Shown: positions 45,929 to 54,732, counted from the stretch's first letter. The stretch is 64,000 nt of DNA from Paenibacillus phyllosphaerae (GCF_014192105.1 NZ_JACHXK010000010.1:169475-233474), one strand, 5' to 3'. Numbers and translations are program-made. Notes: generated from the letters alone by a model not told the origin.

Positions 45929-46143
45929 GTCTAGACAGGATCGAACGGCCTGTCAGGATTGACTCTCATAACCTTCTTTGGCGATCTGTTTGACTGTAGT
46001 TAATCAGATGTGGTTGGAGCCATCCGCGATGTAGAGCATGGTGCTACAATAGGGCTGACACGAAGAGATGGTGAGGTAATCATTCTTCAAACATCGACAG
46101 TGAGAGGCACTAGACGTGTATTCAGCTAATCAACCTACCGCAA

Positions 46144-46158
46144 TTGAAAGCGTTGTCT
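46144..46158 (+). promoter_or_regulatory. cre site before the isomerase/dehydrogenase operon
   Basis: TTGAAAGCGTTGTCT matches WTGNAANCGNWNNCW at all positions, 120 bp before the isomerase start. An extended -10 (TGCTACAAT, ending 46050) lies about 95 bp further upstream. The 395-base gap 45883-46277 otherwise holds only the preceding terminator. Confidence 0.6.
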
Positions 46159-46277
46159 CACAAGGGGAAAGACAGCAAGGATGGTCAGCGCGAGACGGCT
46201 TAATCGAGAAATGACAGTCAAACTGAAGCAGCAGTTATGCATCAATATTGAAAACCTATATGAAGGGATGAGTGAGC

Positions 46278-47198
46278 ATGGCCAATCCAGTGAAGCTTTC
46301 GATCTTTACCGTGGCAACGCCAGACGTAACGCCCGAGCAGCTATGCGAAGTTGCCGCAGCGGCTGGCATCGAAGGAATCGAGTGGAGATGTAAGGCAACG
46401 CCCGAAGCGCTGCGGCAGGAAAAACCTTCTTTCTGGGGCAATAATCGGTGTACGCTATCGCCGGATGCGGAAGAAGAGGAGATTGTCCGCTTCGAGCAGG
46501 CCGCCAAGCAGCATGGGATGCGGCCGATTGCGATCACCCCGTATTTGACCGTTGGCGATCTGGAGGCGACCGAGCAGGTATTCCGCTTGGCGCGGAGATT
46601 CGGCGCCTCGATGGTGCGGGTAGGCGTGCCGGGCTATAACCGGACTCGCAACTATAACGAATTGTTCGAGGAAGGCGTTCGCTACTTAGCAGAAGTGGAG
46701 TCGTTAGCGAAAGATTATAACGTCAAGGCCCTTGTCGAGACACACCATGTGACGATTGCGCCGAGTGCGGGACTTACGCACCGGTTGGTCAGCCGCTTTA
46801 ATCCGGATCAGATCGGCGTGCTCTATGACCCGGGCAATATGGTGCACGAAGGATACGAGAATTACAGAATGGGTCTTGAGCTGCTCGGTCCGTATCTGGC
46901 TCATGTGCATGTGAAGAATGCAGGATGGTCGTTCGACCAAACGCATCCGAATGCGTCGCAGGCTGCTGGCGGTTCTGGGGCAGAGGCGAATAGCCTCGAT
47001 CCAATCGCATTCCAGAGCAGTTGGCGTCCGATCGCAAGCGGCGTCGTGCCTTGGAAGCAGGTGCTGGCGGACTTGAAGGCTGTCGGTTATGACGGTTGGT
47101 TCGGCTTGGAGGACTTTAGCAGCGCCTACAGCACACCGGAAATGCTCAAAGTTTACGCAACGCAAATCGGCACATGGATGGAGGAGTTGAACGGATGA
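46278..47198 (+). CDS. Sugar-phosphate isomerase/epimerase-family TIM-barrel protein
   Basis: This 306-residue protein has the AP-endonuclease-2/xylose-isomerase-like barrel: IEGIEWRCKA near residue 30 and LVETHHVTIAPS and VLYDPGNMVHEG in the middle carry metal-ligand Glu, His and Asp. AHVHVKNAGW and a late WFGLEDFS with the last Glu follow. The enzyme probably interconverts or dehydrates a keto-sugar made by the neighbouring dehydrogenases. ATG 46278 lies ten bases after GAAGGG; GTG 46272 is too close. Stop overlaps the next start. Confidence 0.82.
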   Translation: MANPVKLSIFTVATPDVTPEQLCEVAAAAGIEGIEWRCKATPEALRQEKPSFWGNNRCTLSPDAEEEEIVRFEQAAKQHGMRPIAITPYLTVGDLEATEQVFRLARRFGASMVRVGVPGYNRTRNYNELFEEGVRYLAEVESLAKDYNVKALVETHHVTIAPSAGLTHRLVSRFNPDQIGVLYDPGNMVHEGYENYRMGLELLGPYLAHVHVKNAGWSFDQTHPNASQAAGGSGAEANSLDPIAFQSSWRPIASGVVPWKQVLADLKAVGYDGWFGLEDFSSAYSTPEMLKVYATQIGTWMEELNG

Positions 47199-48355
47199 CA
47201 CAGGTACGTTACGGGATAATCGGTATCGGCAATATGGGCGCGGGCCATGCCCGCAGCTTCCAGGAGGGCAAAATTCAAGGCGGTGTTCTGACGGCGGTTT
47301 GCGATAGTATGGCGGCCAAGCGCGACTGTGCTCGCGAGCAGCTGAAGGATGTTCAGGTATTCGACAGCGCGGAGGCTCTGCTCGATTCGGGCCTCGTCGA
47401 CGCAGTAATCGTCGCTACGCCGCATTTTGACCATCCGGGCGAAGCGATCCGCGCATTTGCCAAAGGCGTGCATGTTCTCATCGAGAAGCCGGCCGGCGTC
47501 TACGTGAAGCAAGTGCGCGAGATGAACGACGCGGCGGCGGGCAGCGGCAAGAAGTTCGGCATTATGTACAACCAGCGAACGAATCCGCTCTACCAGAAGC
47601 TACGCGATTTGATAGCCTCCGGTGAGCTCGGCGAAATTCGGCGCACGAATTGGCTCATTACGAACTGGTATCGTTCGCAGGCCTATTATGACTCCGGCTC
47701 CTGGCGCGCGACGTGGGGCGGCGAAGGTGGCGGCGTCCTCATCAACCAATGTCCGCATCAGCTCGATCTATGGCAATGGACGATCGGCATGATGCCGACG
47801 CGCATCCGCGCCTTCTGCCATTTCGGCAAGCACCGCGACATTGAGGTGGAGGACGACGTGACCGCCTATGCGGAATACGAGAATGGCGCGACGGGCGTAT
47901 TCATTACGACGACCGGCGAAGCGCCGGGCACGAATCGGTTCGAGGTATCGGGCACGCGCGGCAAAATCGTCATCGAGGACGACCAGATGCAATTCTGGCG
48001 TCTTCGTGAGAGCGAGACAGACTTTAATGCGCGCAATAAGGAGCTGTTCGGCCGTCCGGAATGCTGGAAGGTCGACGTTCCGATTCATGGCCGCAATACG
48101 GACCATGTGGGCATTATTCAGAATTTCACCGAAGCGATCCTGCACGATAAGCCGCTGATTGCCCCTGGCGAAGAGGGCATCCATGGCCTGGCGATCTCGA
48201 ATGCGATGCATCTGTCCACATGGCTGGACGGTTGGGTGGATCTGCCTCTGGATGAGTCGCTGCACGAGACGGAGCTGAATAAGCGAATTGCAGGCTCCAG
48301 GCTGAAGCTAACGAGCGTGGAGTCGAAGCCTGCTGATTTGACCGGTACCTTCTAG
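47195..48355 (+). CDS. Gfo/Idh/MocA-family sugar dehydrogenase
   Basis: This 386-residue NAD(P)-dependent oxidoreductase has a Rossmann motif GIGNMGAGHA (about 8-17), VIEKPAG near residue 97 containing the catalytic-region EKP, and the NQCPHQLDLWQW active-site stretch. The C-terminal beta-sheet domain follows. ATG 47195 overlaps the isomerase stop (ATGA), so the two are co-translated. Likely oxidises a rhamnogalacturonan-derived sugar or acts with the isomerase on an inositol- or keto-sugar-like intermediate. Confidence 0.87.
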   Translation: MTQVRYGIIGIGNMGAGHARSFQEGKIQGGVLTAVCDSMAAKRDCAREQLKDVQVFDSAEALLDSGLVDAVIVATPHFDHPGEAIRAFAKGVHVLIEKPAGVYVKQVREMNDAAAGSGKKFGIMYNQRTNPLYQKLRDLIASGELGEIRRTNWLITNWYRSQAYYDSGSWRATWGGEGGGVLINQCPHQLDLWQWTIGMMPTRIRAFCHFGKHRDIEVEDDVTAYAEYENGATGVFITTTGEAPGTNRFEVSGTRGKIVIEDDQMQFWRLRESETDFNARNKELFGRPECWKVDVPIHGRNTDHVGIIQNFTEAILHDKPLIAPGEEGIHGLAISNAMHLSTWLDGWVDLPLDESLHETELNKRIAGSRLKLTSVESKPADLTGTF

Positions 48356-48410
48356 CGCGGCAAGGCCCATGTTTGCTCGAACTTAATGATTAATGGGAGG
48401 CACATCGATT

Positions 48411-49502
48411 ATGACACAATCGTTCGGACGTTCCGACGGCATGAATTACGCGCCCGTATCGGTGAAGAAACCGGAAGCTGTATGCGGGCCGGGTGAGTTT
48501 GCTTTCGCGGCCATGTCGCTGGATCACGGGCATATTTACGGTCAATGCAACGGGCTTCTTGAAGCGGGCGGTACCCTTAGCTGGGTGTACGATCCCGATC
48601 CGGTCAAGGTCGCCAATTTCCTGAAAGCTTATCCGATGGCGCAGGCCGCGTCGTCGCCTGAAGTTATTCTTGAGGATCCGGCAGTGAAGCTCGTGACCGC
48701 CGCGGCGATTCCATCCGAACGTGCGGCGCTCGGCATGAAGGTCATGGACCATGGCAAAGACTATTTTACGGATAAGACGCCGTTCACGACGCTTGCCCAA
48801 GTGGAGGCTGCCCGCGCGAAGGCAGCGGAGACGGGACGCAAGTATATGGTGTATTACAGCGAACGGCTGCATGTGGAAAGCGCGGTCTATGCCGGCCGGC
48901 TCATTCAAGAAGGCGCGATCGGCAAAGTTGTGCAGGTGCTCGGCACCGGTCCGCATCGGCTCAATGCGCCGTCCCGACCGGACTGGTTCTTCCGCCATGA
49001 GCAGTACGGCGGCATTCTGTGCGACATCGGCAGCCATCAGATCGAGCAATTCCTGTTCTACGCGGGCTGCAAGGACGCCAAGGTGCTGCACAGCAAGGTC
49101 GGCAATTACCGCAATCCTGAATATCCGGAGCTGGAGGATTTCGGCGATGCCACGCTGCTTGGCGACAATGGGGCGACGAACTACTTCCGCGTCGACTGGC
49201 TGACGCCGGACGGCCTTGGCACCTGGGGGGACGGACGCACCGTCATTCTCGGCACGGACGGATACATCGAGCTGCGCAAATATATCGATATCGGCCGCGA
49301 ACGTACCGGGAATCATGTTTACCTGGTCAACCATGAAGGCGAGCACCATATTCAGGTTGACGGCCAGATCGGCTATCCGTTCTTCGGCGAGCTCATCCGC
49401 GACTGCCTCGACCGTACCGAGCATGCGATGACGCAGGCGCATACGTTCAAGGCCGGCGAATTATGCGTGGCAGCCCAGGCAGCTGCGGTGAAGGTGCGAT
49501 AG
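48411..49502 (+). CDS. Gfo/Idh/MocA-family oxidoreductase, second copy
   Basis: This 363-residue protein has the family's two-domain form, but the EKP segment reads FTDKTPFTT and the Rossmann Gly pattern is relaxed (MSLDHGHIYGQCN). It is therefore a divergent member. CDIGSHQIEQFLFY provides the active-site His. It starts at ATG 48411, ten bases after GGGAGG; an in-frame ATG at 48393 overlaps that site. It follows the first dehydrogenase by 55 bases in the same operon. Confidence 0.82.
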   Translation: MTQSFGRSDGMNYAPVSVKKPEAVCGPGEFAFAAMSLDHGHIYGQCNGLLEAGGTLSWVYDPDPVKVANFLKAYPMAQAASSPEVILEDPAVKLVTAAAIPSERAALGMKVMDHGKDYFTDKTPFTTLAQVEAARAKAAETGRKYMVYYSERLHVESAVYAGRLIQEGAIGKVVQVLGTGPHRLNAPSRPDWFFRHEQYGGILCDIGSHQIEQFLFYAGCKDAKVLHSKVGNYRNPEYPELEDFGDATLLGDNGATNYFRVDWLTPDGLGTWGDGRTVILGTDGYIELRKYIDIGRERTGNHVYLVNHEGEHHIQVDGQIGYPFFGELIRDCLDRTEHAMTQAHTFKAGELCVAAQAAAVKVR

Positions 49503-49585
49503 CAGCGAAGTTCCCGTATTATCCTGGATTGTGCAATCCGCTCTTTCTTCCTGTGCGAAGCGTGGTACAATGAAGCAAAGCAGGG

Positions 49586-49600
49586 ACGAAAGCGCTTCCT
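49586..49600 (+). promoter_or_regulatory. cre-like site before the AraC gene
   Basis: ACGAAAGCGCTTCCT fits the CcpA consensus except for C in place of T at position 2. It is placed 36 bp before the regulator start. A TGGTACAAT extended -10 ends about 15 bp before it, so binding here would sit near the start of transcription. Confidence 0.45.
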
Positions 49601-49635
49601 ATAGCGCCAGAGCACATTCAGGAGGGGACGTAAGC

Positions 49636-50544
49636 GTGAGAGCACCTGTATCCGTCCATCATATGCACTGGAATTCACCGATCGAGCTGTCCTACCGGAA
49701 TGACTCCCCGATGCCCGGAGCGCAATTTCATTCTCATGCCTTTTACGAAATCTATTACTTTCAAGGCGGCGAATGTAACTATATCATTGGCGACAAGCTG
49801 ATGGCGCTTAAACCGGGCGATCTGATTCTGATGCACGGCATGACCTTGCATTGTTCGAACCCGGCGCCGCATGTGCCCTATGTGCGCACCATCGTCCATT
49901 TTGATCAGGCTATGCTCGGTTCGTTGCTTCAGCCAGAGGTTGCCGCCAGTCTGCTGCGGCCCTTCGAGGAACTGCGCAACCTTCGTCTCTCCTTAGATGA
50001 AGAGCAGCAGTCGGAGCTTGAGCATATGCTGCAGCAGCTCGATCGGCTATATCGTGAGCGCAAGACCAAGAGCAGTAGTGCGGCAGTCGACCGTTTCCTA
50101 TTTCGATTTCTCGAGCTGCTGGCGCTCATTAAGGATTGGTGCGCAGCCTATACCTCTTCCTATGAGCAGGAGCATAGCTCGCTGAAGGAACGGCATGTGC
50201 AAAGCGTCGTCTCCTACCTGGAGACGCATTACGCAGAGGATCTGACGCTCGGGACGATAGCGGACGCGCTCCATCTGACGAAGCCGTATCTATCAAATCT
50301 GTTCAAGGAAGTGACGGGAACGACCGTCTTCAAATATTTGTACAACCGGCGTCTGAACCAGGCCAAAATGTTGTTCCGCCTCGAGCCCCACATCGCGGTG
50401 TCGGACGTCAGCAAGGCGGTAGGCTTCCAGCATCTGGCTCACTTCAGCCGGCTGTTCAAGTCGGCGGTCGGCGAGAGCCCGGAGCAGTACCGCCGCAGAA
50501 TGGCGGCCGACGCTGCTATGACGTTCAAGACCCGGGGCATGTAA
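49636..50544 (+). CDS. AraC-family regulator with cupin sensor domain
   Basis: This 302-residue protein has an N-terminal cupin-type sugar-binding domain with paired histidines (GAQFHSHAFYEIYYFQGG, LMHGMTLHC) and a C-terminal double helix-turn-helix over the last 100 residues (ALHLTKPYLSNLFKEVTGTT, ending GESPEQYRRR). GTG 49636 lies nine bases after GGAGGGG; earlier in-frame ATGs lack a ribosome site. Likely activates the isomerase/dehydrogenase genes, and perhaps the giant lyase, in response to a sugar product. Confidence 0.87.
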   Translation: MRAPVSVHHMHWNSPIELSYRNDSPMPGAQFHSHAFYEIYYFQGGECNYIIGDKLMALKPGDLILMHGMTLHCSNPAPHVPYVRTIVHFDQAMLGSLLQPEVAASLLRPFEELRNLRLSLDEEQQSELEHMLQQLDRLYRERKTKSSSAAVDRFLFRFLELLALIKDWCAAYTSSYEQEHSSLKERHVQSVVSYLETHYAEDLTLGTIADALHLTKPYLSNLFKEVTGTTVFKYLYNRRLNQAKMLFRLEPHIAVSDVSKAVGFQHLAHFSRLFKSAVGESPEQYRRRMAADAAMTFKTRGM

Positions 50545-50595
50545 CTACTAATTTAGCGCATGGCCTGAACGAATCGAATAGGCAGGATTGCATCC

Positions 50596-50623
50596 AAGAG
50601 CGGTAAACAGCCGCTCTTTTTGC
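50596..50623 (+). terminator. Intrinsic terminator after the AraC gene
   Basis: An 8-bp stem (50596-50603 with 50611-50618) is followed by TTTG, 51 bases past the stop. Confidence 0.7.
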
Positions 50624-50674
50624 TTTGCTGGCGCCTCCGCGCCATTTGCTTCGAAAATCTTTTTTTGGCCCCGG

Positions 50675-50700
50675 TGAACAAATTCGTATAATCAAGCGTC
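50675..50700 (+). promoter_or_regulatory. Probable ECF (SigY-type) autoregulated promoter
   Basis: TGAAC (50675-50679) and CGTC (50697-50700) are separated by 17 bp, 52 bp before the sigma gene. The form TGAAC-N16/17-CGTC is that of ECF promoters, including the one that SigY uses on its own operon. Confidence 0.55.
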
Positions 50701-50752
50701 CTATTGCCAAGAACAACTTCTTTGGCGGAGATTCCAGAAATGAGGTGCTGCA

Positions 50753-51292
50753 TTGGACACGGCTGCAAGGCTTCCAAGCGATGAGACGCAGATCAAGCTG
50801 GCCGTTCGTGGCGATGAACAGGCGCTGGCTGGCCTGCTGAGGGATAACTATACGATCTTGTACCGTTATTTGCTCAAGGTGACGATGCACAAAGCGATGG
50901 CGGAGGATTTGGTGCAAGAAACCATGCTCAGAGCCATCGAACGCATCGGTACTTTTAAAGGGAAATCGAAATTCTCGACCTGGCTGATTACGATCGCCAC
51001 GCGGCTGTATATGGATCAGATGCGGCAAGAAGAGCGGGCGCGCAAATGGCAAACGGGGGAGCAGGCGCTGCAGGCCATCCGCTTCGAAGCGGCCATGCGT
51101 CAGGACGAGTGGCCGGAGACTCTCGATGCGCTGGGTAAGCTTAGTTACGAGATTCGCGTGACGATTCTGCTCAAGCATTATTACGGCTATGAATATGAGG
51201 AAATTGCCGCACTGCTCGATATCCCGGTAGGAACGGTCAAGTCACGTCTTCATAACGGATTGAAGCAATTGCGAAAGGAGCTGGAACGGTGA
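50753..51292 (+). CDS. sigY: ECF sigma factor, SigY-like
   Basis: This 179-residue group IV sigma factor has region 2 at about 25-95 (MAEDLVQETMLRAIERI and FSTWLITIATRLYMDQMRQ) and region 4 at about 120-175 (YEEIAALLDIPVGTVKSRLH). It starts at TTG 50753 with GAGGTG upstream. Assignment to SigY rests mainly on the two overlapping downstream genes, which resemble yxlC and yxlD of the B. subtilis sigY operon; similarity of the sigma factor alone is generic. Confidence 0.78.
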   Translation: MDTAARLPSDETQIKLAVRGDEQALAGLLRDNYTILYRYLLKVTMHKAMAEDLVQETMLRAIERIGTFKGKSKFSTWLITIATRLYMDQMRQEERARKWQTGEQALQAIRFEAAMRQDEWPETLDALGKLSYEIRVTILLKHYYGYEYEEIAALLDIPVGTVKSRLHNGLKQLRKELER

Positions 51293-51672
51293 AGGACTAT
51301 CGGAAGAACGAACGCCGAGCCGAACGTACTGCAGCTGAAGGTAAGCAATCCGAGCAAGAGCGGGCCGTCGATGAGGAGCTCGCGTCTTTACTCCGCGGGC
51401 CGTTAGCCCAGTGGGAGGAGCAGATCCAGCCGGAGGTCCCTGCGCTTGCCGATCTCGCTCAGCTCGTAAGTTCGCATCGGAGTCAGCAGCGCGTTCGTTT
51501 ATGGCGCGACCTGCTCATCCTGTGGGTTATCGGAGGAATCGTGATCGCCTGCTTGCTTCTATTGCTCGAACAAAATGTGGTCTGGTTCGCCATCGTGCAA
51601 GCCATAGTATTGGTAGGCGCTGTCTTGTTCGGAGTACGCTTCGGAGGACGGGAACGGGAGGTGAGGGAATGA
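51289..51672 (+). CDS. YxlC-like sigma-Y regulator, membrane protein
   Basis: This 127-residue protein has a charged cytoplasmic N-terminus (about 1-75) and two transmembrane helices (LLILWVIGGIVIACLLLLLE and VVWFAIVQAIVLVGAVLFGV). The GTG start overlaps the sigY stop (GTGA). Size, topology and position match YxlC, part of the sigma-Y control pair, so it probably holds the sigma factor at the membrane. Confidence 0.65.
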   Translation: MKDYRKNERRAERTAAEGKQSEQERAVDEELASLLRGPLAQWEEQIQPEVPALADLAQLVSSHRSQQRVRLWRDLLILWVIGGIVIACLLLLLEQNVVWFAIVQAIVLVGAVLFGVRFGGREREVRE

Positions 51673-51884
51673 ACGAGTTGAATCATCTAAGTCAAGGCGA
51701 GATATGGGTGCTTGCGTTAGTCGTGATCCTGCTCATTTGCCAGTCGACCTGGCTGTTTATCGATGCCCGCAAACATAGCCGCTTTCCATGGTTCTGGGGG
51801 CTATGGGGGCTGATCCAATCCCCGATGCCGCTATTATTCTATTGGCTTATCGTGCGCCGCGGCTTGCGAAAGCCGCAAGTATAG
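51669..51884 (+). CDS. yxlD: YxlD-like negative regulator of sigma-Y
   Basis: This 71-residue protein has two transmembrane helices (about 11-31 and 42-62) and the PLDc N-terminal-like pattern FIDARKHSRFPWFWGLWGL. ATG 51669 overlaps the previous stop (ATGA). In B. subtilis YxlC and YxlD together repress SigY. The yxlE-G genes that follow in B. subtilis are absent here; an unrelated gene comes next. Confidence 0.72.
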   Translation: MNELNHLSQGEIWVLALVVILLICQSTWLFIDARKHSRFPWFWGLWGLIQSPMPLLFYWLIVRRGLRKPQV

Positions 51885-52038
51885 ATAGAGAGGCAATGAT
51901 GGCCCGCTGCCTGCCAACGTATAAACATTCATTTTTCTGATCGGAAAATAGGGTAATTTCCTATCGGAATTGGACTTCCCTCTTCTTTTCTAGTAGGATA
52001 GAATAATAGAAACGGGAAGTAGAGGCAGGGGTGGATAT

Positions 52039-52419
52039 ATGCTCAAGCTGGGGCAGAAGGTTGTCATTGTTTCCGACCTATTCGAACAGAATCTCCCGAT
52101 TGGGGACTATGGATATATTATTGCTTTCGACCGCAACGCGGATAATGCGTTCGATTATGTCATTCGCGTGCCGAAGGTGAACCGCAACTTCTATGTGCCG
52201 GCCGAGGATGTCGAGCTGGAAGAAGTGCTGCTGGCGATAGAAGCCGACCGGATCGAACGCGAAGCGCTGATCGATTTCGCGCTGGCGACGCACAATGAGG
52301 AGCTGTTCAAGCGGATTATGAACGGCGGCGAAGTGGTGGAAGAAGCAGAGGGCAGCGAGAATGAGGTGCAGACGAGGGAAGATTTCATTCGTCAGATCCA
52401 TTTGAAGGCCTGGATTTAA
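52039..52419 (+). CDS. IDEAL-domain protein
   Basis: This 126-residue protein has an N-terminal beta-rich part (about 1-60, KLGQKVVIVSDLF, IGDYGYII) and an IDEAL motif at about 70-105 (REALIDFALATHNEELFKRI). The IDEAL motif is a short helical module found in Bacillales proteins of unclear role. The start has AGGCAGGGGTGG upstream, and a terminator follows. No partner gene is evident. Confidence 0.8.
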   Translation: MLKLGQKVVIVSDLFEQNLPIGDYGYIIAFDRNADNAFDYVIRVPKVNRNFYVPAEDVELEEVLLAIEADRIEREALIDFALATHNEELFKRIMNGGEVVEEAEGSENEVQTREDFIRQIHLKAWI

Positions 52420-52445
52420 GCGATAGCACTGGCGGATATAGAAGA

Positions 52446-52483
52446 AGAGAGCTCTCGAAGTTGAGGGCTCTCTTTCTTTTTCA
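52446..52483 (+). terminator. Terminator after the IDEAL gene, facing the convergent gene
   Basis: A 7-bp stem (52446-52452 with 52467-52473) precedes TTCTTTTTC. It lies between convergent stops at 52419 and 52494. Confidence 0.65.
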
Positions 52484-52493
52484 TCCAAATGAA

Positions 52494-53309
52494 TTATGCG
52501 CTTGTTGATGTGGAATCAGTCGTAGTGTTCGTCTCGCTGGTTTCAGCATCCTTCATGCCTTTACCGCCATGACGGCCGCCACCGAAGCCTTTGCCACCGA
52601 ACTCGCCGTTAACGATCTTCTCGGCCTGTTCGGTCGATGTCGCTTTTTGATCAGTCGCCTGTGCTTCCGTAAGCTTGCCGTCTGTTACCGCTTGATCGAT
52701 TTGTGCATTGATGGCGCTTGCGATTGCCGTCACGACGGTATTGACGTCTACGCTTTTATCGCTGGCGACGTCTGCGATTGTTTTACCTGCGGTGAGCTCG
52801 GTTTTCAGCTCATCTTCGGTGAGTCCGAGTGTAGTGGCTGCCGTGCTCAAGTATTTTGAGCCGCCGAACCCGAATCCGCCTTTTGCCCTTTCAGCTTTTT
52901 GCTCTTGCTTTGTGCTGATGTAGCTATCGAGATTTGTAGTGAAATTTTCCTTCTCTTCGGCCTGCTTCGCTTCGAAAGCAGTAGTGAGCGCGGCTTTCAG
53001 CTGTTCTTCTGTTACGCCTTGCGCCGTTGCCACTTCGACCAGCGTGCTGCCAGCAGCAAGCTTCTCTTGGAGCGCTGCGCGGTCAAGGTTCAGTAAGGTA
53101 AGAACGTCATCGTTAATGTATTGTCCACCGAATCCGCCTTTGCCACCGAATCCGCCGCGGCCTTCATGACCGGCTGGCTTCGTTCCATCTTGAGTTGTCG
53201 TTACGGAAGTCGTGCTGTCTGTCGTTGTACTTGTAGCTGCGTATGCGCTAAGCGGAATCATGACCGCCAGAGCTGCTGTAATACCGACTGTTTTCAATAC
53301 TTTGTTCAT
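52494..53309 (-). CDS. Secreted Gly-rich protein with a duplicated helical repeat
   Basis: This 271-residue protein has a signal peptide (about 1-24, ending SAYAA) and a Thr/Ser linker. A Gly/Phe/Lys-rich strip (GRGGFGGKGGFGG) is followed by two related helical repeats (LNLDRAALQEKLAAGSTLVE and LGLTEDELKTELTAGKTIAD), and there is a second Gly-rich strip near the end. Each repeat pairs a leucine-rich helix with an AxxxxV turn. The ribosome site AAGGAGG precedes ATG 53309; an upstream in-frame ATG at 53354 lacks one. Function unknown; a wall-associated or matrix role is only a guess. Confidence 0.75.
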   Translation of the reverse strand: MNKVLKTVGITAALAVMIPLSAYAATSTTTDSTTSVTTTQDGTKPAGHEGRGGFGGKGGFGGQYINDDVLTLLNLDRAALQEKLAAGSTLVEVATAQGVTEEQLKAALTTAFEAKQAEEKENFTTNLDSYISTKQEQKAERAKGGFGFGGSKYLSTAATTLGLTEDELKTELTAGKTIADVASDKSVDVNTVVTAIASAINAQIDQAVTDGKLTEAQATDQKATSTEQAEKIVNGEFGGKGFGGGRHGGKGMKDAETSETNTTTDSTSTSA

Positions 53310-53612
53310 ATGATTTTCCTCCTTGGATAGATGGATTGGTTTGATCGGATACAAGGACCGATCAGCATTCCATGCTAGTTATTCGACTGGTTTGTCCTTA
53401 CAAGAAAGATTATGGCCCGCCTACCTTAAGCGGACCTGAAACCAACCTAAAAGGAAGTTGAAGGGAAACTGAACGTTTGCTGAGAGCTGTCTAGCCTTAT
53501 GCGCTCGATTCTTATATCTTTCTGCCGCAATTGCAGATTGCTGATCGATCGGTAACGGCCGTATTCTTTTCTTGACCGCTTCTACGTCAGACAAAAGGGA
53601 GTTCGAAATACG
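53310..53612 (+). other. Divergent promoter region between the secreted protein and TauE genes
   Basis: Both flanking genes start outward from this 303-base gap. I see no RNA gene or repeat. A loose AAGGAC/GTCCTT dyad lies near 53354-53400. Confidence 0.4.
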
Positions 53613-54356
53613 ATGGATGAATGGACATGGATGCTGCTTAGCTGCGTCGTTATCTTTGCGGCAGGTGTGGCGCAAGGATTAACGAGCTTCGGCTTTGCGC
53701 TTATCGCGATGCCGCTGCTTGCGCAGACGCTAGGCCTGCAGCATGCAGTTGCGGTTGTTGTTTTGCTAAGTCTGCTGACGAATATCTCCGTGCTTGCTCC
53801 GATTTGGCGACATGTTAATATGCGGGGCATGTGGCCGCTCATCGCAGCGAGTCTGCTTGCCGCGCCGCTAGGAACTTGGCTGCTCCTGGCAGCACCGGCA
53901 ATCGTGCTGAAGTCGGCCGCAGGTTTGTTGGTTGCGGGGTTCGCGCTGCTGCAGCTGCGCGGGATTGCTATTCCGGTTCATAACGAGCGGTTGTCCTACC
54001 CGCTGGCTGGTGCGCTCAGTGGTCTATTGAATGGAAGTATCTCGTTCAGCGGTCCGCCGGTCGCGTTGTTTTTGGCAGCGAGAGGGATGGAGAAGCACCG
54101 GTTCCGGGCGAATCTGACGCTGTTCGCGCTCGTTCTCAATATCGCGACGTTGGCGTTGTTTGTGAGCCAGGACCTTTTTGCGCAAGAGGAACTACAGCAT
54201 GTTGCGGCGTTGCTGCCTGCCATGCTCCTCGGGGTAGCGGCAGGAATATTGCTAGCGAAGCGGGTGGACGAGAACCGGTTCAAACGGCTGATCCTGCTCT
54301 TTTTAACCGTCTCGGGCCTTTGGACGTTTCTATCGGCGATCGGGCTGTCGACTTAA
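53613..54356 (+). CDS. TauE/SafE-family membrane transporter
   Basis: This 247-residue protein has about eight hydrophobic helices and the inner repeat typical of sulfite exporter/TSUP transporters (FAAGVAQGLTSFGFALIAMP near the start, LSGLLNGSISFSGPPVALFL in the middle). Family members move sulfite, sulfoacetate or other small anions; the substrate cannot be told. It stands alone between a divergent gene and the gatCAB promoter. Confidence 0.85.
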   Translation: MDEWTWMLLSCVVIFAAGVAQGLTSFGFALIAMPLLAQTLGLQHAVAVVVLLSLLTNISVLAPIWRHVNMRGMWPLIAASLLAAPLGTWLLLAAPAIVLKSAAGLLVAGFALLQLRGIAIPVHNERLSYPLAGALSGLLNGSISFSGPPVALFLAARGMEKHRFRANLTLFALVLNIATLALFVSQDLFAQEELQHVAALLPAMLLGVAAGILLAKRVDENRFKRLILLFLTVSGLWTFLSAIGLST

Positions 54357-54368
54357 CCCGTATTCTCA

Positions 54369-54398
54369 TTGAATTCGTCCATATTGTTACGCTATACT
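54369..54398 (+). promoter_or_regulatory. Promoter of gatCAB
   Basis: TTGAAT (54369-54374) and TATACT (54393-54398) with an 18-bp spacer, 47 bp before gatC. Confidence 0.55.
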
Positions 54399-54444
54399 AT
54401 GAAGAATGCGAGCATAGAGCTTGGAAAGGGAGGGGTATTTGCCC

Positions 54445-54732
54445 ATGAGCATCACGCTTAAAGACGTCGAGCATGTAGCCAAGCTGGCACGGCTTACGCT
54501 GACAGAGCAAGAGAAAGAGCAATTTACCGGACAGCTGAATGCGATTTTGAAATATGCGGAGAAGCTTAATGAGCTGAATACCGACGATGTAGAACCGACC
54601 AGCCACGTGCTGCCGGTTACGAATGTCATGCGCGACGACGTCGTGCGCGAATCGGTACCGGTCGAGACGGCGCTGAAGAATGCGCCGGACGATGAGGACG
54701 GCCAGTTCAAGGTTCCGGCGGTATTGGAGTAG
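54445..54732 (+). CDS. gatC: Glutamyl-tRNA(Gln) amidotransferase subunit C
   Basis: This 95-residue protein has the usual GatC length and motif order: VEHVAKLARLTLTEQEKEQF, ILKYAEKLNELNTDDVEP, then LRxD-type MRDDVV. It supports assembly of GatA with GatB. ATG 54445 follows GGGAGGGGT at ten bases. First gene of the operon. Confidence 0.95.
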   Translation: MSITLKDVEHVAKLARLTLTEQEKEQFTGQLNAILKYAEKLNELNTDDVEPTSHVLPVTNVMRDDVVRESVPVETALKNAPDDEDGQFKVPAVLE

